NCBI GenBank assembly: GCA_020401865.1
Contig: JADCAS010000004.1
Span: 558,001-622,000 of the forward strand
Origin: Phenylobacterium sp.
Lineage (GTDB): Bacteria; Pseudomonadota; Alphaproteobacteria; Caulobacterales; Caulobacteraceae
Length of the DNA: 64,000 bases
Direction: 5' to 3'
Shown: positions 17,478 to 26,107 of the stretch, one piece after another
How the letters are laid out: each line of letters begins with the position of its first letter
How positions within the stretch are numbered: position 1 is the stretch's first letter
Position numbers and translations under genes: made by a program
The notes under the pieces: generated by a model
What the model was told of the DNA's origin: nothing
What the model saw: only the letters and a program-made list of their open reading frames with translations
The model's database searches: none

Positions 17478-18560
17478 TCATTCCGCTGCCCGGAGGGCGG
17501 AAGGCTGCGGTCCCACATAGACCGACCGGGGCCGGATCAGCCGGCCCGTGGCCACCTGCTCCCAGGCATGGGCGACCCAGCCTGCGGCCCGCCCCGCCGC
17601 GAAGATGCAGGTGAAGGCGGAGGAGGGAATGCCGAGGGCCTCGAGGAGAAGGGCGGTGTAGAACTCGACATTGGTCTCCAGGGGCCGGTCGGGCTTGCGG
17701 GTGCGCAGGATTTCCAGGGCCGCAGCCTCCACCGCTTCGCCGAGGGCGAGACGTCCCTCATCCACGCCCAGGCGCCGGATCGCCGCCTTGAGGGCGTCGG
17801 CGCGGGGGTCGCGCACGCGGTAGACCCGGTGGCCGAAGCCCATCAGCCGGTCGCCGCGGTCGAGGGCCGCCTCCAGCCAGGGCCGGGCGTTCCCGGGCGA
17901 GCCGATCCCGTCCAGCATGTCGATCACGGGGCCGGGCGCGCCGCCATGCAGCGGCCCCTTCAGGGCGCTGATCCCGGCCAGGGCGGCGGAGACAAGGCCC
18001 GCCCGGGTTGAGGCGGTCACCCGGGCCGCGAAGGTCGAGGCGTTGAGGCCGTGGTCGATCACCGTCACGAGATAGGCGTCGAGGGCCGCGGCCTGCGCGG
18101 CGGTCGGCGACCGTCCCAGGATCATCCTCAGGAGGTCCGCGGCATGGGGGGCTTCAGGGTCCGGGGCCAGGGGGGTCAGACCTTCCCGCCGCCGGAGGAG
18201 GGCGCCGGTGAAGACCGCAGGCGCCGCCGTCACGCGAAGGGCGGCGTCCATGCCCTCGCCGTCCGCCAGCCGGGCCATCAGGGCCCTCAGCCCCTCCACC
18301 GGAGACAAGGCGACGAGGCCGTGATCGAGGTGCGCGACCTCGGCCCAGACCTCCGCGCGGGCGGCGCCGAGGGCGGCCCTCAGGTCGGATGGCAGGTCCG
18401 GCCCCAGGTCCGACCAGAGGCGGGCGCAGACCGTCTCGAAGTCCGCAACGCCCGCCAGGTCCTCCAGGGCCGCGCCCCGCAGGACCAGGCGGCCTGCCTC
18501 CCCGTCGACATCCGAGAGCACGGTGTGCGCAGCGACGACCGATTCCAGTCCGGCTTCCAT
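17478..18560 (-). CDS. Citrate/2-methylcitrate synthase-like protein with Glu at the catalytic Asp position
   Basis: A 360-aa citrate synthase fold protein, from the ATG at 18560, which follows a strong AAGGAAAGGGGA site. Conserved motifs: HGLNASTFAARV (170-181), the acetyl-CoA His in LHGGAPG (H205), and GFGHRVYRVRDPR (H244). The third catalytic residue, Asp in classic enzymes (NVDFY), is Glu here (NVEFY, E299). Enzymes of this fold join acetyl- or propionyl-CoA to oxaloacetate. It is divergent from an HTH-fused homologue across 109 bp containing operator-like palindromes, so it may be that protein's regulatory target. It is not an obvious housekeeping GltA (about 430 aa). Confidence 0.85.
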   Translation of the reverse strand: MEAGLESVVAAHTVLSDVDGEAGRLVLRGAALEDLAGVADFETVCARLWSDLGPDLPSDLRAALGAARAEVWAEVAHLDHGLVALSPVEGLRALMARLADGEGMDAALRVTAAPAVFTGALLRRREGLTPLAPDPEAPHAADLLRMILGRSPTAAQAAALDAYLVTVIDHGLNASTFAARVTASTRAGLVSAALAGISALKGPLHGGAPGPVIDMLDGIGSPGNARPWLEAALDRGDRLMGFGHRVYRVRDPRADALKAAIRRLGVDEGRLALGEAVEAAALEILRTRKPDRPLETNVEFYTALLLEALGIPSSAFTCIFAAGRAAGWVAHAWEQVATGRLIRPRSVYVGPQPSALRAAE

Positions 18561-18611
18561 GACAATCCCCTTTCCTTGGCAGGTCATGTGAAACGAACCC
18601 AACGCCTTGGG

Positions 18612-18650
18612 GATTGACTCGTCAATCTTGATCAATCTAATCAATATCAA
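18612..18650. promoter_or_regulatory. Operator-like TTGAT/ATCAA palindrome cluster between the citrate synthase genes
   Basis: An AT-rich stretch in the divergent gap. It holds a 7-bp inverted repeat GATTGAC-TC-GTCAATC (18612-18627), the perfect palindrome TTGATCAA (18628-18635), and further ATCAA copies at 18640-18650. On the minus strand these read as repeated (A)TTGAT units. The position between both starts suits binding by the HTH domain of the rightward protein, controlling both genes. That binder is my inference. Confidence 0.6.
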
Positions 18651-18669
18651 AGCATCCGAGGAGGTCGTC

Positions 18670-19836
18670 GTGACCGAATGGCTCTCGGCCGCCGAGGCCC
18701 TGGACCGCCTCGGCCTCAAGCCCCAGACCCTCTACGCCTATGTCAGCCGGGGCCTGATTGCGGCCCGGCCGGATCCGGCCGACTCCCGCCGCAGCCTCTA
18801 CCGTTCGCGGGAAGTGGAGGTGCTGGCCGAGCGTCGCCGCCGCAGCCGGCGGCCCTCGGACGTCGCCGCGGGGGCTATGACCTTTGGCGAGCCGGTCCTG
18901 GCCTCGGCCATCACCACCGTGCATGCCGGCCGGCACTGGTACCGTGGGCGCGACGCCATAGTTCTGGCGGAGACCGAGACCCTGGAGTCGGTCGCCCGTC
19001 TGCTGCGGGGCGGGGACGGGGTCACCCTCAAGCGTTCGGACCGGCCCGCGCCGCCGACGGAGGGCCCTCCCCTGGCCCGCGCCTTCCTGGCCCTGGCGGC
19101 GCGGGCGGCGGCGGCGCCTCCGGCCCTTGGCCAACCGACCCTCGCTCGCTCGGCCGAGGCGGCGGTCCTTCTTGACGTCTTCGCCGACGCCCTCGCCGCG
19201 GAGACCGAGCCTGGGCCCATCCATCTGCGCCTCGCCAAGGCCTGGCGGCTCGGACCCGGCGGCCCGGGCGCCGACCTGATCCGCCGGACCCTGGTGCTTC
19301 TGGCGGACCACGAACTGAATCCCTCGGCCTTCGCCGCCCGGGTGGCCGCCTCGACGGGCGCCTCCCTCGCCGCCTCGGCGCTGGCGGGCCTCGCCGCCCT
19401 GTCCGGTCCCCGGCACGGGGGCGCGCCCGCCGCCCTGGCGCTGTTCCGGGAGGAGGCCAGGCGCCTGGGGCCCGCCGCAGCCGTTTCGGCGCGCCTTTCC
19501 GAGGATCGCAGCCTGCCGGGCTTCGGCCACCCCCTCTATCCGGACGGGGACCCGCGGGCGTCGGCTCTGTGTGTCCGGTTCCAGGCGGCGGCGGACCTCG
19601 AGGCCTTGGCGGACCAGGTCCGAGCGACCACGGGGCAGGCGCCGAACATCGATTTCGCCCTGGTCGCGCTCTGTGACCACCTGGGTGCGCCCGAGGGTTC
19701 AGCCCTGTCGCTGTTCGCCGCCGCACGATGCGCCGGCTGGCTGGCCCACGCCCTGGAGCAGATTCAGGACGGCGGGCTGATCCGGCCGCGGGCGCGCTAC
19801 ACCGGGGACATTTTCGATCAGGACCCTGCGGCGTAG
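18670..19836 (+). CDS. Citrate synthase-fold protein with N-terminal helix-turn-helix domain
   Basis: A 388-aa protein from the GTG at 18670, chosen because GAGGAGG lies just before it. Residues 2-52 form a MerR/excisionase-like HTH (WLSAAEALDRLGLKPQTLY, then YVSRGLI and a wing ending in the basic run RRRRSRR). Residues from about 70 form a citrate synthase domain with all three catalytic residues: H249 (PRHGGAP), H287 (GFGHPLYP) and D328 (NIDFA). It could be a regulator that senses acyl-CoA or oxaloacetate, an active enzyme, or both. It is divergent from a second citrate synthase homologue. The stop overlaps the convergent DUF2237 gene by 19 bp. Confidence 0.88.
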   Translation: MTEWLSAAEALDRLGLKPQTLYAYVSRGLIAARPDPADSRRSLYRSREVEVLAERRRRSRRPSDVAAGAMTFGEPVLASAITTVHAGRHWYRGRDAIVLAETETLESVARLLRGGDGVTLKRSDRPAPPTEGPPLARAFLALAARAAAAPPALGQPTLARSAEAAVLLDVFADALAAETEPGPIHLRLAKAWRLGPGGPGADLIRRTLVLLADHELNPSAFAARVAASTGASLAASALAGLAALSGPRHGGAPAALALFREEARRLGPAAAVSARLSEDRSLPGFGHPLYPDGDPRASALCVRFQAAADLEALADQVRATTGQAPNIDFALVALCDHLGAPEGSALSLFAAARCAGWLAHALEQIQDGGLIRPRARYTGDIFDQDPAA

Positions 19837-20222
19837 GCCTTCAGGACTTCGAGAGGCGCGACGGCCAGGGCCTCCTCATGGGTCGCGGCCAGCACGATCT
19901 TCGGCGCCGCGCCCGCGTCGAGGGCTTCGCGCCAGCGGGGCGCGCACAGACACCAGCGATCCCCAGGCTTCAGCCCCGCAAAGCCATAGGCCGGGACCGG
20001 GGTCGACAGGTCGTTGCCCACCGACTTCGAGAAGGCGAGGAACTCGGCGGTCATGATGGCGCAGACCGTGTGCATGCCGACGTCCTCAGCACCGGTCTCG
20101 CAGCAGCCATTCCGGTAGAATCCGGTGACGGGGTCAAGGCCGCAAGGCTCCAGCGGACCGCCCTGCACGTTGCGGGCGTCAGGTTCGTAACGGGTGATCA
20201 TGCGGTCATCATAGTCTATCAC
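19818..20222 (-). CDS. DUF2237 family protein
   Basis: A 134-aa conserved protein matching the DUF2237 pattern: PCGLDPVTGFYRNGCC, GMHTVCAIMTAEFL, GNDLSTP and GDRWCLCAPRW. The many conserved Cys and His residues suggest metal or redox chemistry, but no function is established. A second possible start is the ATG seven codons in (at 20201). Not membrane-bound and no signal peptide. Convergent with the HTH-citrate synthase gene. Confidence 0.9.
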   Translation of the reverse strand: MIDYDDRMITRYEPDARNVQGGPLEPCGLDPVTGFYRNGCCETGAEDVGMHTVCAIMTAEFLAFSKSVGNDLSTPVPAYGFAGLKPGDRWCLCAPRWREALDAGAAPKIVLAATHEEALAVAPLEVLKAYAAGS

Positions 20223-20265
20223 CAGGGCCTGCGGCGACCCCGCTTTGAGGCCATGGAGTCCGGAA

Positions 20266-21123
20266 ATGCCGTCCGCCCGTCCCCGACGCAGCGCCCTCTA
20301 CATGCCCGCCGGAAACCCCCGCGCCATCGCGAAGGCCCGGGAATTGGCCTGCGACGTGGTGATCCTTGATCTTGAGGACTCCGTCGCGCCGGACGCCAAG
20401 CCCGCCGCCCGGGACCTCGCCATGGCGGCCCTGGCCGAGGGCGGCTTCGGGCGCCGGGAGGTTGTCGTGAGGGTCAACGGCCTCGATACGCCCTGGGGCG
20501 AGACGGATCTCTCCGCGGTGGGGTCCGGTCCCGTCCGTCCCGACGCGGTGCTTGCGCCCAAGGTGTCGACCCCGGAGGACGTCGCCGCCTACGCCGCGCG
20601 CCTGCCCGCCGACGTCGCCCTGTGGATCATGGTCGAAACCTGCGCCAGCCTCTTCGCCCTCGACCGTCTGGCCTCGGCGGGCGGACCCCTGTCGGCCATA
20701 GTCGTGGGGTCGAACGACCTGGTGAAGGAGATGCGCTGCCGGGTCGACGCCGACCGCAGGCCCCTTCAGGCGGCCCTGTCCCTGACCGTCGCCGCCGGCC
20801 GCGCCTGCGGACTGACCGTGCTGGACGGGGTCTGGAACGACATCGCCGACCTGGAAGGACTCGAACGCCAGTGCCGGCAGGGCGTGGAGTTCGGCTTCGA
20901 CGGCAAGACCCTGATCCACCCCGACCAGGTCGCTGCGGCCAACAGCGCCTTCTCCCCCGAACCAGAGGAGATCGCCTGGGCGCAGATTGTAGCCGCCGCC
21001 TTTGATTCGCCCGAAAATCGCGGCAAGGGGGTCCTGCGGGTCGAGGGCCGGATGGTCGAGCGCCTGCACCTGGACCAGGCCCTCCGCCTCCTGGAGATCG
21101 CCGCAGCCCTTGAGGAGGCATGA
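20266..21123 (+). CDS. HpcH/HpaI aldolase/citrate lyase family protein (CitE-like CoA ester lyase)
   Basis: A 285-aa TIM-barrel CitE-like enzyme, from the ATG at 20266. Motifs: RRSALYMPAGNPRAI, VVILDLEDSVAP with the metal Asp/Glu, VVVRVNGLDTPWG, the acidic region ILVETC-like (MVETCASLF), and DGKTLIHPDQVAAAN. Stand-alone CitE-like proteins cleave or hydrolyse malyl-CoA or citramalyl-CoA esters rather than citrate. No citD or citF is present, so it is not a citrate lyase complex. The stop overlaps the start of the next gene (ATGA), so they are coupled. Confidence 0.88.
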   Translation: MPSARPRRSALYMPAGNPRAIAKARELACDVVILDLEDSVAPDAKPAARDLAMAALAEGGFGRREVVVRVNGLDTPWGETDLSAVGSGPVRPDAVLAPKVSTPEDVAAYAARLPADVALWIMVETCASLFALDRLASAGGPLSAIVVGSNDLVKEMRCRVDADRRPLQAALSLTVAAGRACGLTVLDGVWNDIADLEGLERQCRQGVEFGFDGKTLIHPDQVAAANSAFSPEPEEIAWAQIVAAAFDSPENRGKGVLRVEGRMVERLHLDQALRLLEIAAALEEA

Positions 21124-21764
21124 TGCGGACCCGACCCGCTGCTCTTCTGGTCCTGGCCTCACTGTCCCTGGCGGTGGCGGCGCCGGCCGCGCATGCCCAG
21201 GACCCGGACCTGATCGGCGATCTCCTGAGAGCCGTCCCGACCCCCGACGCCCAAGAGGAAGAAGAGGCTGACGGGGGCGACCTGGACCTGCCCGAGGTCG
21301 TTGAGGCGCCCTCCACCCGCACAGGTCCGACCTCCGTTCCGGGCCAGAGGGTGGGGGTGGATGACCACAGCCGCACGCCCGAGTCCCCCCTGAATTCCGC
21401 CGAACGGACCTATGAGGCGCGGCTCCGGGCCGGGTATGCGGCCGCCCAGGCGCGGCTGGGCGAGCTGGAGGGGCGGTGGCTCGTCCGCAGCCAGGCCGGA
21501 CCCCTCTACGCCTTCCAGTTCATCGATTCCGGCGCCGGGACCCTCGACGGGGCCTGGAGCGATCCCCGCCGCCCCGGCGCGCTGACGGGCTCAGGATACC
21601 TGAGTTCCGCGAGCCGCGCTGGCGGGCGCCTGGTCCTCAGTCTTGAAGCGCCGCCGCGCCGGGGACCTGTCCAGCTTCAGCTCCGGCCGGAAGGTCCGGG
21701 CCAATGGACGGGAACCCTGACCGAGGACGGGGTCGAGGTCGCAGTCCGGATGCAGCGCGACTGA
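21120..21764 (+). CDS. Exported protein of unknown function
   Basis: A 214-aa protein with a clear signal peptide (ALLVLASLSLAVAAPAAHAQ). The mature N-terminal part is acidic and Pro-rich (EEEEADGGDLDLPEV), probably disordered. From about residue 90 there is a compact domain with strands such as GRWLVRSQAGPLYAFQF and GQWTGTLTEDGVEVAVRM, which could be a small beta barrel (lipocalin-like). I do not recognise the family. It overlaps the CitE-like gene by 4 bp, so it is translated from the same transcript. Confidence 0.75.
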   Translation: MMRTRPAALLVLASLSLAVAAPAAHAQDPDLIGDLLRAVPTPDAQEEEEADGGDLDLPEVVEAPSTRTGPTSVPGQRVGVDDHSRTPESPLNSAERTYEARLRAGYAAAQARLGELEGRWLVRSQAGPLYAFQFIDSGAGTLDGAWSDPRRPGALTGSGYLSSASRAGGRLVLSLEAPPRRGPVQLQLRPEGPGQWTGTLTEDGVEVAVRMQRD

Positions 21765-21774
21765 CGCCGGTCAG
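21761..21774. terminator. Short palindrome across two convergent stop codons
   Basis: CTGAC-GCCG-GTCAG, a 5-bp stem in which both stop codons (TGA of 21120-21764, TCA of the HIT gene) are embedded. No T-run. The arrangement mirrors that at 2393-2407. Confidence 0.3.
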
Positions 21775-22232
21775 CCCGGACCCCGGCCCGGGAAGGGCGG
21801 ATAGGGCTGGGCGCCGGGCGCCAGGGCCGGACGCGCCGCCGTCATCGCCCGGGACAGGGCCCCCGCGTCCATCCGCTCGGCCTCGCCGAAGCCCCAGACC
21901 GGACCCGGCCAGGCCGGATCCCCGTGTCGTCGCCCGACCACATGCACATGGAGCTGCGGGGTGATGTTCCCGAGGGCGCCGACGTTGAGCTTCTCCACCG
22001 CAAGGCCCAGGGCGGCGCCCAGGGCCCGGACGGCGTTTCCCGCCGCCACGATCTCCTCGACCAGCAGCCTGCGCTCCGCGGCGGTCAGGTCCTCGATCTC
22101 CCGCGCCCCGGCGACCTGGGGAATGAGAATCAGCCAGGGCCAGCGGGCGTCGTCCTGGAGCCGCACGTGGCAGAGGGGCAACTCGTCCAGGGCGTGCGAG
22201 CCGGCGAGGAAGGCGGGATCGATCTCGGGCAT
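21771..22232 (-). CDS. HIT domain protein
   Basis: A 153-aa histidine-triad protein, from the ATG at 22232. The fold is clear from CHVRLQDDARWPWLILIP, LNVGALGNITPQLHVHVVGR and the final WPGPVWG. The usual triad H-x-H-x-H is Q93-L-H95-V-H97 here, so the first His is Gln while the nucleophile position (H95) is kept. HIT proteins hydrolyse nucleotide conjugates; the substrate is unknown. It sits alone between convergent and divergent neighbours. Confidence 0.85.
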   Translation of the reverse strand: MPEIDPAFLAGSHALDELPLCHVRLQDDARWPWLILIPQVAGAREIEDLTAAERRLLVEEIVAAGNAVRALGAALGLAVEKLNVGALGNITPQLHVHVVGRRHGDPAWPGPVWGFGEAERMDAGALSRAMTAARPALAPGAQPYPPFPGRGPG

Positions 22233-22356
22233 GGCGCCAGATTGGCCGGGCCCGCCGGGCTTCACAAGCGCAAGCGGCGTTGCAGGCCCCGCCGCTTCCG
22301 GTTAGGGAGCGCAGCGACGCGGGGCGACCGCGAAGCGCACATCCAGGAGACGAACC

Positions 22357-23343
<987 letters not shown>

Positions 23344-23346
23344 TCC

Positions 23347-24138
23347 TCAGATCCACCCGCGCCGCCGGAGTTCGGCGGCGTAGGTGCGGCTGACCGGGGC
23401 CTCCGACCCGTCCTTCAGGGTCAGGGTCGCCCGGCCGTCGCCCCGGCGCGCATCCGCGATGGCCGCCCGGGCCACCCACCAGGAGCGGTGCACCTGCATG
23501 CCCTCCTGGCCCTCCAGCTCGGCGATGGCGTCGGCCATGCGCAGCAGGATCAGGTCCTGGCCCGCGCTGGTGTGGACCCGAAGGTAGTGGTCCTCGGCCT
23601 CGACCGCCCAGATCTCGGCGCCGCGCAGTCGCACGGGAAGCCGCTCCAGGAAGCGCGAGGGGACCGGGGCCGGGCCGGGCTGCGCCCTGTCCTGCGGGAC
23701 AGGGTTCACCGCGACCGAGAGCAGCGACATGGCCACGGACACCACCAGAGAGGTGCCGATATAGCCGGGCAGCGCCGAAGGGCCGATGTCCGCGCCCGGG
23801 ATCAGGCCCACCGCGAACCACACGATCACGCCGATCGGGGCGAAGATCAGGAGGCCGCCGAGGATCGCGTGGAGCCAACGGCTCAGCCCGGGCGCAAGCC
23901 GGCTGGCCAGCAGAAATCCTCCCAGGCCGATGATGCTGGTCAGAACCGCCACCGGCACCATGAAGCTGAACCTTATGCCCAGGGGATAGTCCGTCAGGCC
24001 GAAGGCGCCCGCGAACCCGAGGAAGGCGCCGACGGCGGCGGCGAGGCCGACCGTGATGACGACAACCCGCCGGAAGTCCGCCGCCGTCCACGCTTCGTGA
24101 ATGGGGGCGGCTGGCGACCTGCGTAGCGGCGGCGTCAT
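23347..24138 (-). CDS. Membrane-anchored LytTR family DNA-binding regulator
   Basis: A 263-aa protein from the ATG at 24138 (GAGG nine nt upstream). About four hydrophobic segments occupy residues 23-150 (for example VVVITVGLAAAVGAFLGFAG and LLIFAPIGVIVWFAVGLI). The last 95 or so residues form a LytTR domain, recognised by IWAVEAEDHYLRVHTSAG, LLRMADAIAELE, VHRSWWVA and VSRTYAAELRRRGW. It has no receiver domain, so it is not a normal response regulator; sensing is probably through the membrane part. It is divergent from a DUF2306 membrane protein (101 bp between starts), a likely target. Confidence 0.85.
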   Translation of the reverse strand: MTPPLRRSPAAPIHEAWTAADFRRVVVITVGLAAAVGAFLGFAGAFGLTDYPLGIRFSFMVPVAVLTSIIGLGGFLLASRLAPGLSRWLHAILGGLLIFAPIGVIVWFAVGLIPGADIGPSALPGYIGTSLVVSVAMSLLSVAVNPVPQDRAQPGPAPVPSRFLERLPVRLRGAEIWAVEAEDHYLRVHTSAGQDLILLRMADAIAELEGQEGMQVHRSWWVARAAIADARRGDGRATLTLKDGSEAPVSRTYAAELRRRGWI

Positions 24139-24239
24139 CTGGCGCATCCTCGTTTGTCGCCTGCGGCCGGGGCTGCAAGGGTCTGCTCGACAGCCGGCGG
24201 CCAGGTCCACCCGGCGAACGGAGACTCAAGATAAGCCTT

Positions 24240-24779
24240 ATGTCCCAAATCCGCCCCCCCTCGCGCAAGATGACGCTGGCCCTTGCTCTGACCGTGGGAC
24301 CCCTGATCGTGGTCGCGGCCATCCTCCCGGGCCTCTTCTCAGGCCTCTCGACCGGGCTTGCCCTGCCCGCCTTCCGTCCCCACGCCCCGGATCCGGAGTT
24401 CCTGGCTGCGACCTCTCCGGTGATCCTGGTCCACCTCGCCTTCGGGCTCCTGGCCCTGCTGGTCGGCGCCATACTGATGACCGGCCGCAAGGGGGCCCGG
24501 ATGCACCGGATCCTCGGGTGGGGCTGGGTGGTCGCCGTCGGGATCGTGGCCTCCACCTCCCTGTTCATCAAGACTCTGAACCCGGGCCATTTCTCCCTCA
24601 TCCATCTTCTCAGCGGATATGTAATCATCGCTCTGCCCCTGGCCGTGGCCGCCGCCCGCCGGCATGATGTGGAACGCCATCGCCGCTACATGACCGGCCT
24701 CTTCATCGGCGGCTTCGCGGTCAATCTGATCTTCGTTCTTCTTCCGGGGCGCTTCTTCTGGAACCTCTTCCTGGGTTGA
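24240..24779 (+). CDS. DUF2306 domain membrane protein
   Basis: A 179-aa inner-membrane protein with about five hydrophobic segments (LALALTVGPLIVVAAILPGL; VHLAFGLLALLVGAILM; LGWGWVVAVGIVASTSLFI; LLSGYVIIALPLAVAAA; GGFAVNLIFVLLP). Between them lie conserved His/Arg positions (GARMHRILGW, HRRYMTGL) that fit DUF2306, a family of unknown function. It is divergent from the membrane LytTR regulator, and the two probably form a sensor/target pair. Confidence 0.82.
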   Translation: MSQIRPPSRKMTLALALTVGPLIVVAAILPGLFSGLSTGLALPAFRPHAPDPEFLAATSPVILVHLAFGLLALLVGAILMTGRKGARMHRILGWGWVVAVGIVASTSLFIKTLNPGHFSLIHLLSGYVIIALPLAVAAARRHDVERHRRYMTGLFIGGFAVNLIFVLLPGRFFWNLFLG

Positions 24780-24828
24780 CCCGGATCGTCCGGGACCTCT
24801 CTGCGTCTGCAGGAGGATCGCACGGCGG

Positions 24829-24857
24829 TTGCCTCAATTCCGGGGGGCGCCTATAAA
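24829..24857 (+). promoter_or_regulatory. Sigma-70-type promoter for the suc operon
   Basis: TTGCCT (24829-24834), 17 bp, TATAAA (24852-24857). Transcription would start near 24864, about 44 nt before the sucC ATG. The spacing is ideal and the -10 hexamer stands out in GC-rich surroundings. Confidence 0.65.
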
Positions 24858-24907
24858 CCGGCCACTCGCCAATCGGGCGAGCCTGCAGAACAGCGTTTCT
24901 GGGCCTC

Positions 24908-26107
24908 ATGAACATCCACGAACATCAAGCCAAGGCCGTCCTGTCCGAGTTCGGCGTGGCGGTCCCGCGCGGGTTTCCCGCCTTTTCCGTCGACGAGGCC
25001 GTCAAGGCCGCCGAGCAGCTGGGCGGCCCGGTCTATGTGGTGAAGTCCCAGATCCACGCCGGCGGTCGCGGCAAGGGCCGCTTCGAGGGCCTGGGCCCCG
25101 ACGCCAAGGGCGGCGTCCGGGTGGTCAAGAGCGTCGATGACGTCCGCGCCAACGCCCAGGAAATGCTCGGCCGGGTCCTGGTGACCCACCAGACCGGTCC
25201 CAAGGGCAAGCAGGTCAACCGCCTCTACATCGAAGAAGGCGCGGCCATCTCAAGGGAATTCTACCTCTCGCTCCTGGTGGACCGCGAGACGAGCCGGGTG
25301 TCGGTGGTGGCCTCCACCGAGGGCGGGATGGACATCGAGACCGTGGCCCACGACACGCCGGAAAAGATCATCACCTTCGGAATCGACCCAGCGACCGGCG
25401 TCTGGCCCTTCCACGGGCGCACCCTGTCCAAGGCCCTGGGCCTCAGCGGCGACCTCGCCAAGCAGGCGGCCAAGCTTCTGGGGCAGCTTTACACAGCCTT
25501 CGTCGCCAAAGACATGTCGATGCTCGAGATCAACCCGCTGATCGTGACCGCCGATGACCAGCTGCGGGTCCTGGACGCCAAGGTGTCCTTCGACTCCAAC
25601 GCCCTCTACCGGCATCCGGAAATTGTCGCTCTGCGCGACGAGAGCGAAGAAGACCCCAAGGAGATCGAAGCCTCCAAGTTCGACCTCTCCTACATCGCCC
25701 TCGACGGCGAGATCGGCTGCATGGTCAACGGCGCGGGCCTGGCCATGGCGACCATGGACATCATCAAGCTCTACGGCGCCGAGCCCGCCAATTTCCTGGA
25801 CGTCGGCGGCGGCGCGGACGAAGCCAAGGTGACGGCCGCCTTCAAGATCATCATGGCCGATCCCAATGTGAAGGGGATCCTGGTCAACATCTTCGGCGGG
25901 ATCGCCCGGTGCGATATCCTGGCCAACGGCGTGGTCAACGCCGTCAAGCAGGTCGGCCTGACTGTGCCCCTGGTGGTACGCCTGGAAGGCACAAACGCCG
26001 AGCTGGGCAAGAAGATCATCAATGAGAGCGGCCTCAACGTCATTGCGGCCAACGACCTCAGCGATGGCGCCGAGAAGATTGTGAAAGCCGTGCGGGGGCT
26101 CGCCTAA
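24908..26107 (+). CDS. sucC: Succinate--CoA ligase, ADP-forming, beta subunit
   Basis: A 399-aa SucC. It begins [17 protein letters not shown], the usual ATP-grasp N-terminus, with [14 protein letters not shown] for nucleotide binding, the metal-binding LEINPLIVT, and the CoA-ligase part with [15 protein letters not shown] and [13 protein letters not shown]. It binds succinate and nucleotide and works as a heterotetramer with SucD in the TCA cycle. First gene of sucCDAB-lpdA; TAA and the sucD ATG overlap by one base. Confidence 0.98.
   Translation: MNIHEHQAKAVLSEFGVAVPRGFPAFSVDEAVKAAEQLGGPVYVVKSQIHAGGRGKGRFEGLGPDAKGGVRVVKSVDDVRANAQEMLGRVLVTHQTGPKGKQVNRLYIEEGAAISREFYLSLLVDRETSRVSVVASTEGGMDIETVAHDTPEKIITFGIDPATGVWPFHGRTLSKALGLSGDLAKQAAKLLGQLYTAFVAKDMSMLEINPLIVTADDQLRVLDAKVSFDSNALYRHPEIVALRDESEEDPKEIEASKFDLSYIALDGEIGCMVNGAGLAMATMDIIKLYGAEPANFLDVGGGADEAKVTAAFKIIMADPNVKGILVNIFGGIARCDILANGVVNAVKQVGLTVPLVVRLEGTNAELGKKIINESGLNVIAANDLSDGAEKIVKAVRGLA

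Noticed and set aside
18561..18719. Longer N-terminus for the leftward citrate synthase (to 18719)
   Set aside because: It would run through the operator region and the divergent gene start; the ATG at 18560 has a strong ribosome site.
24780..24907. Riboswitch or suc-type RNA element before sucC
   Set aside because: The predicted leader is only about 44 nt with no strong conserved hairpin visible; only the promoter is supported.
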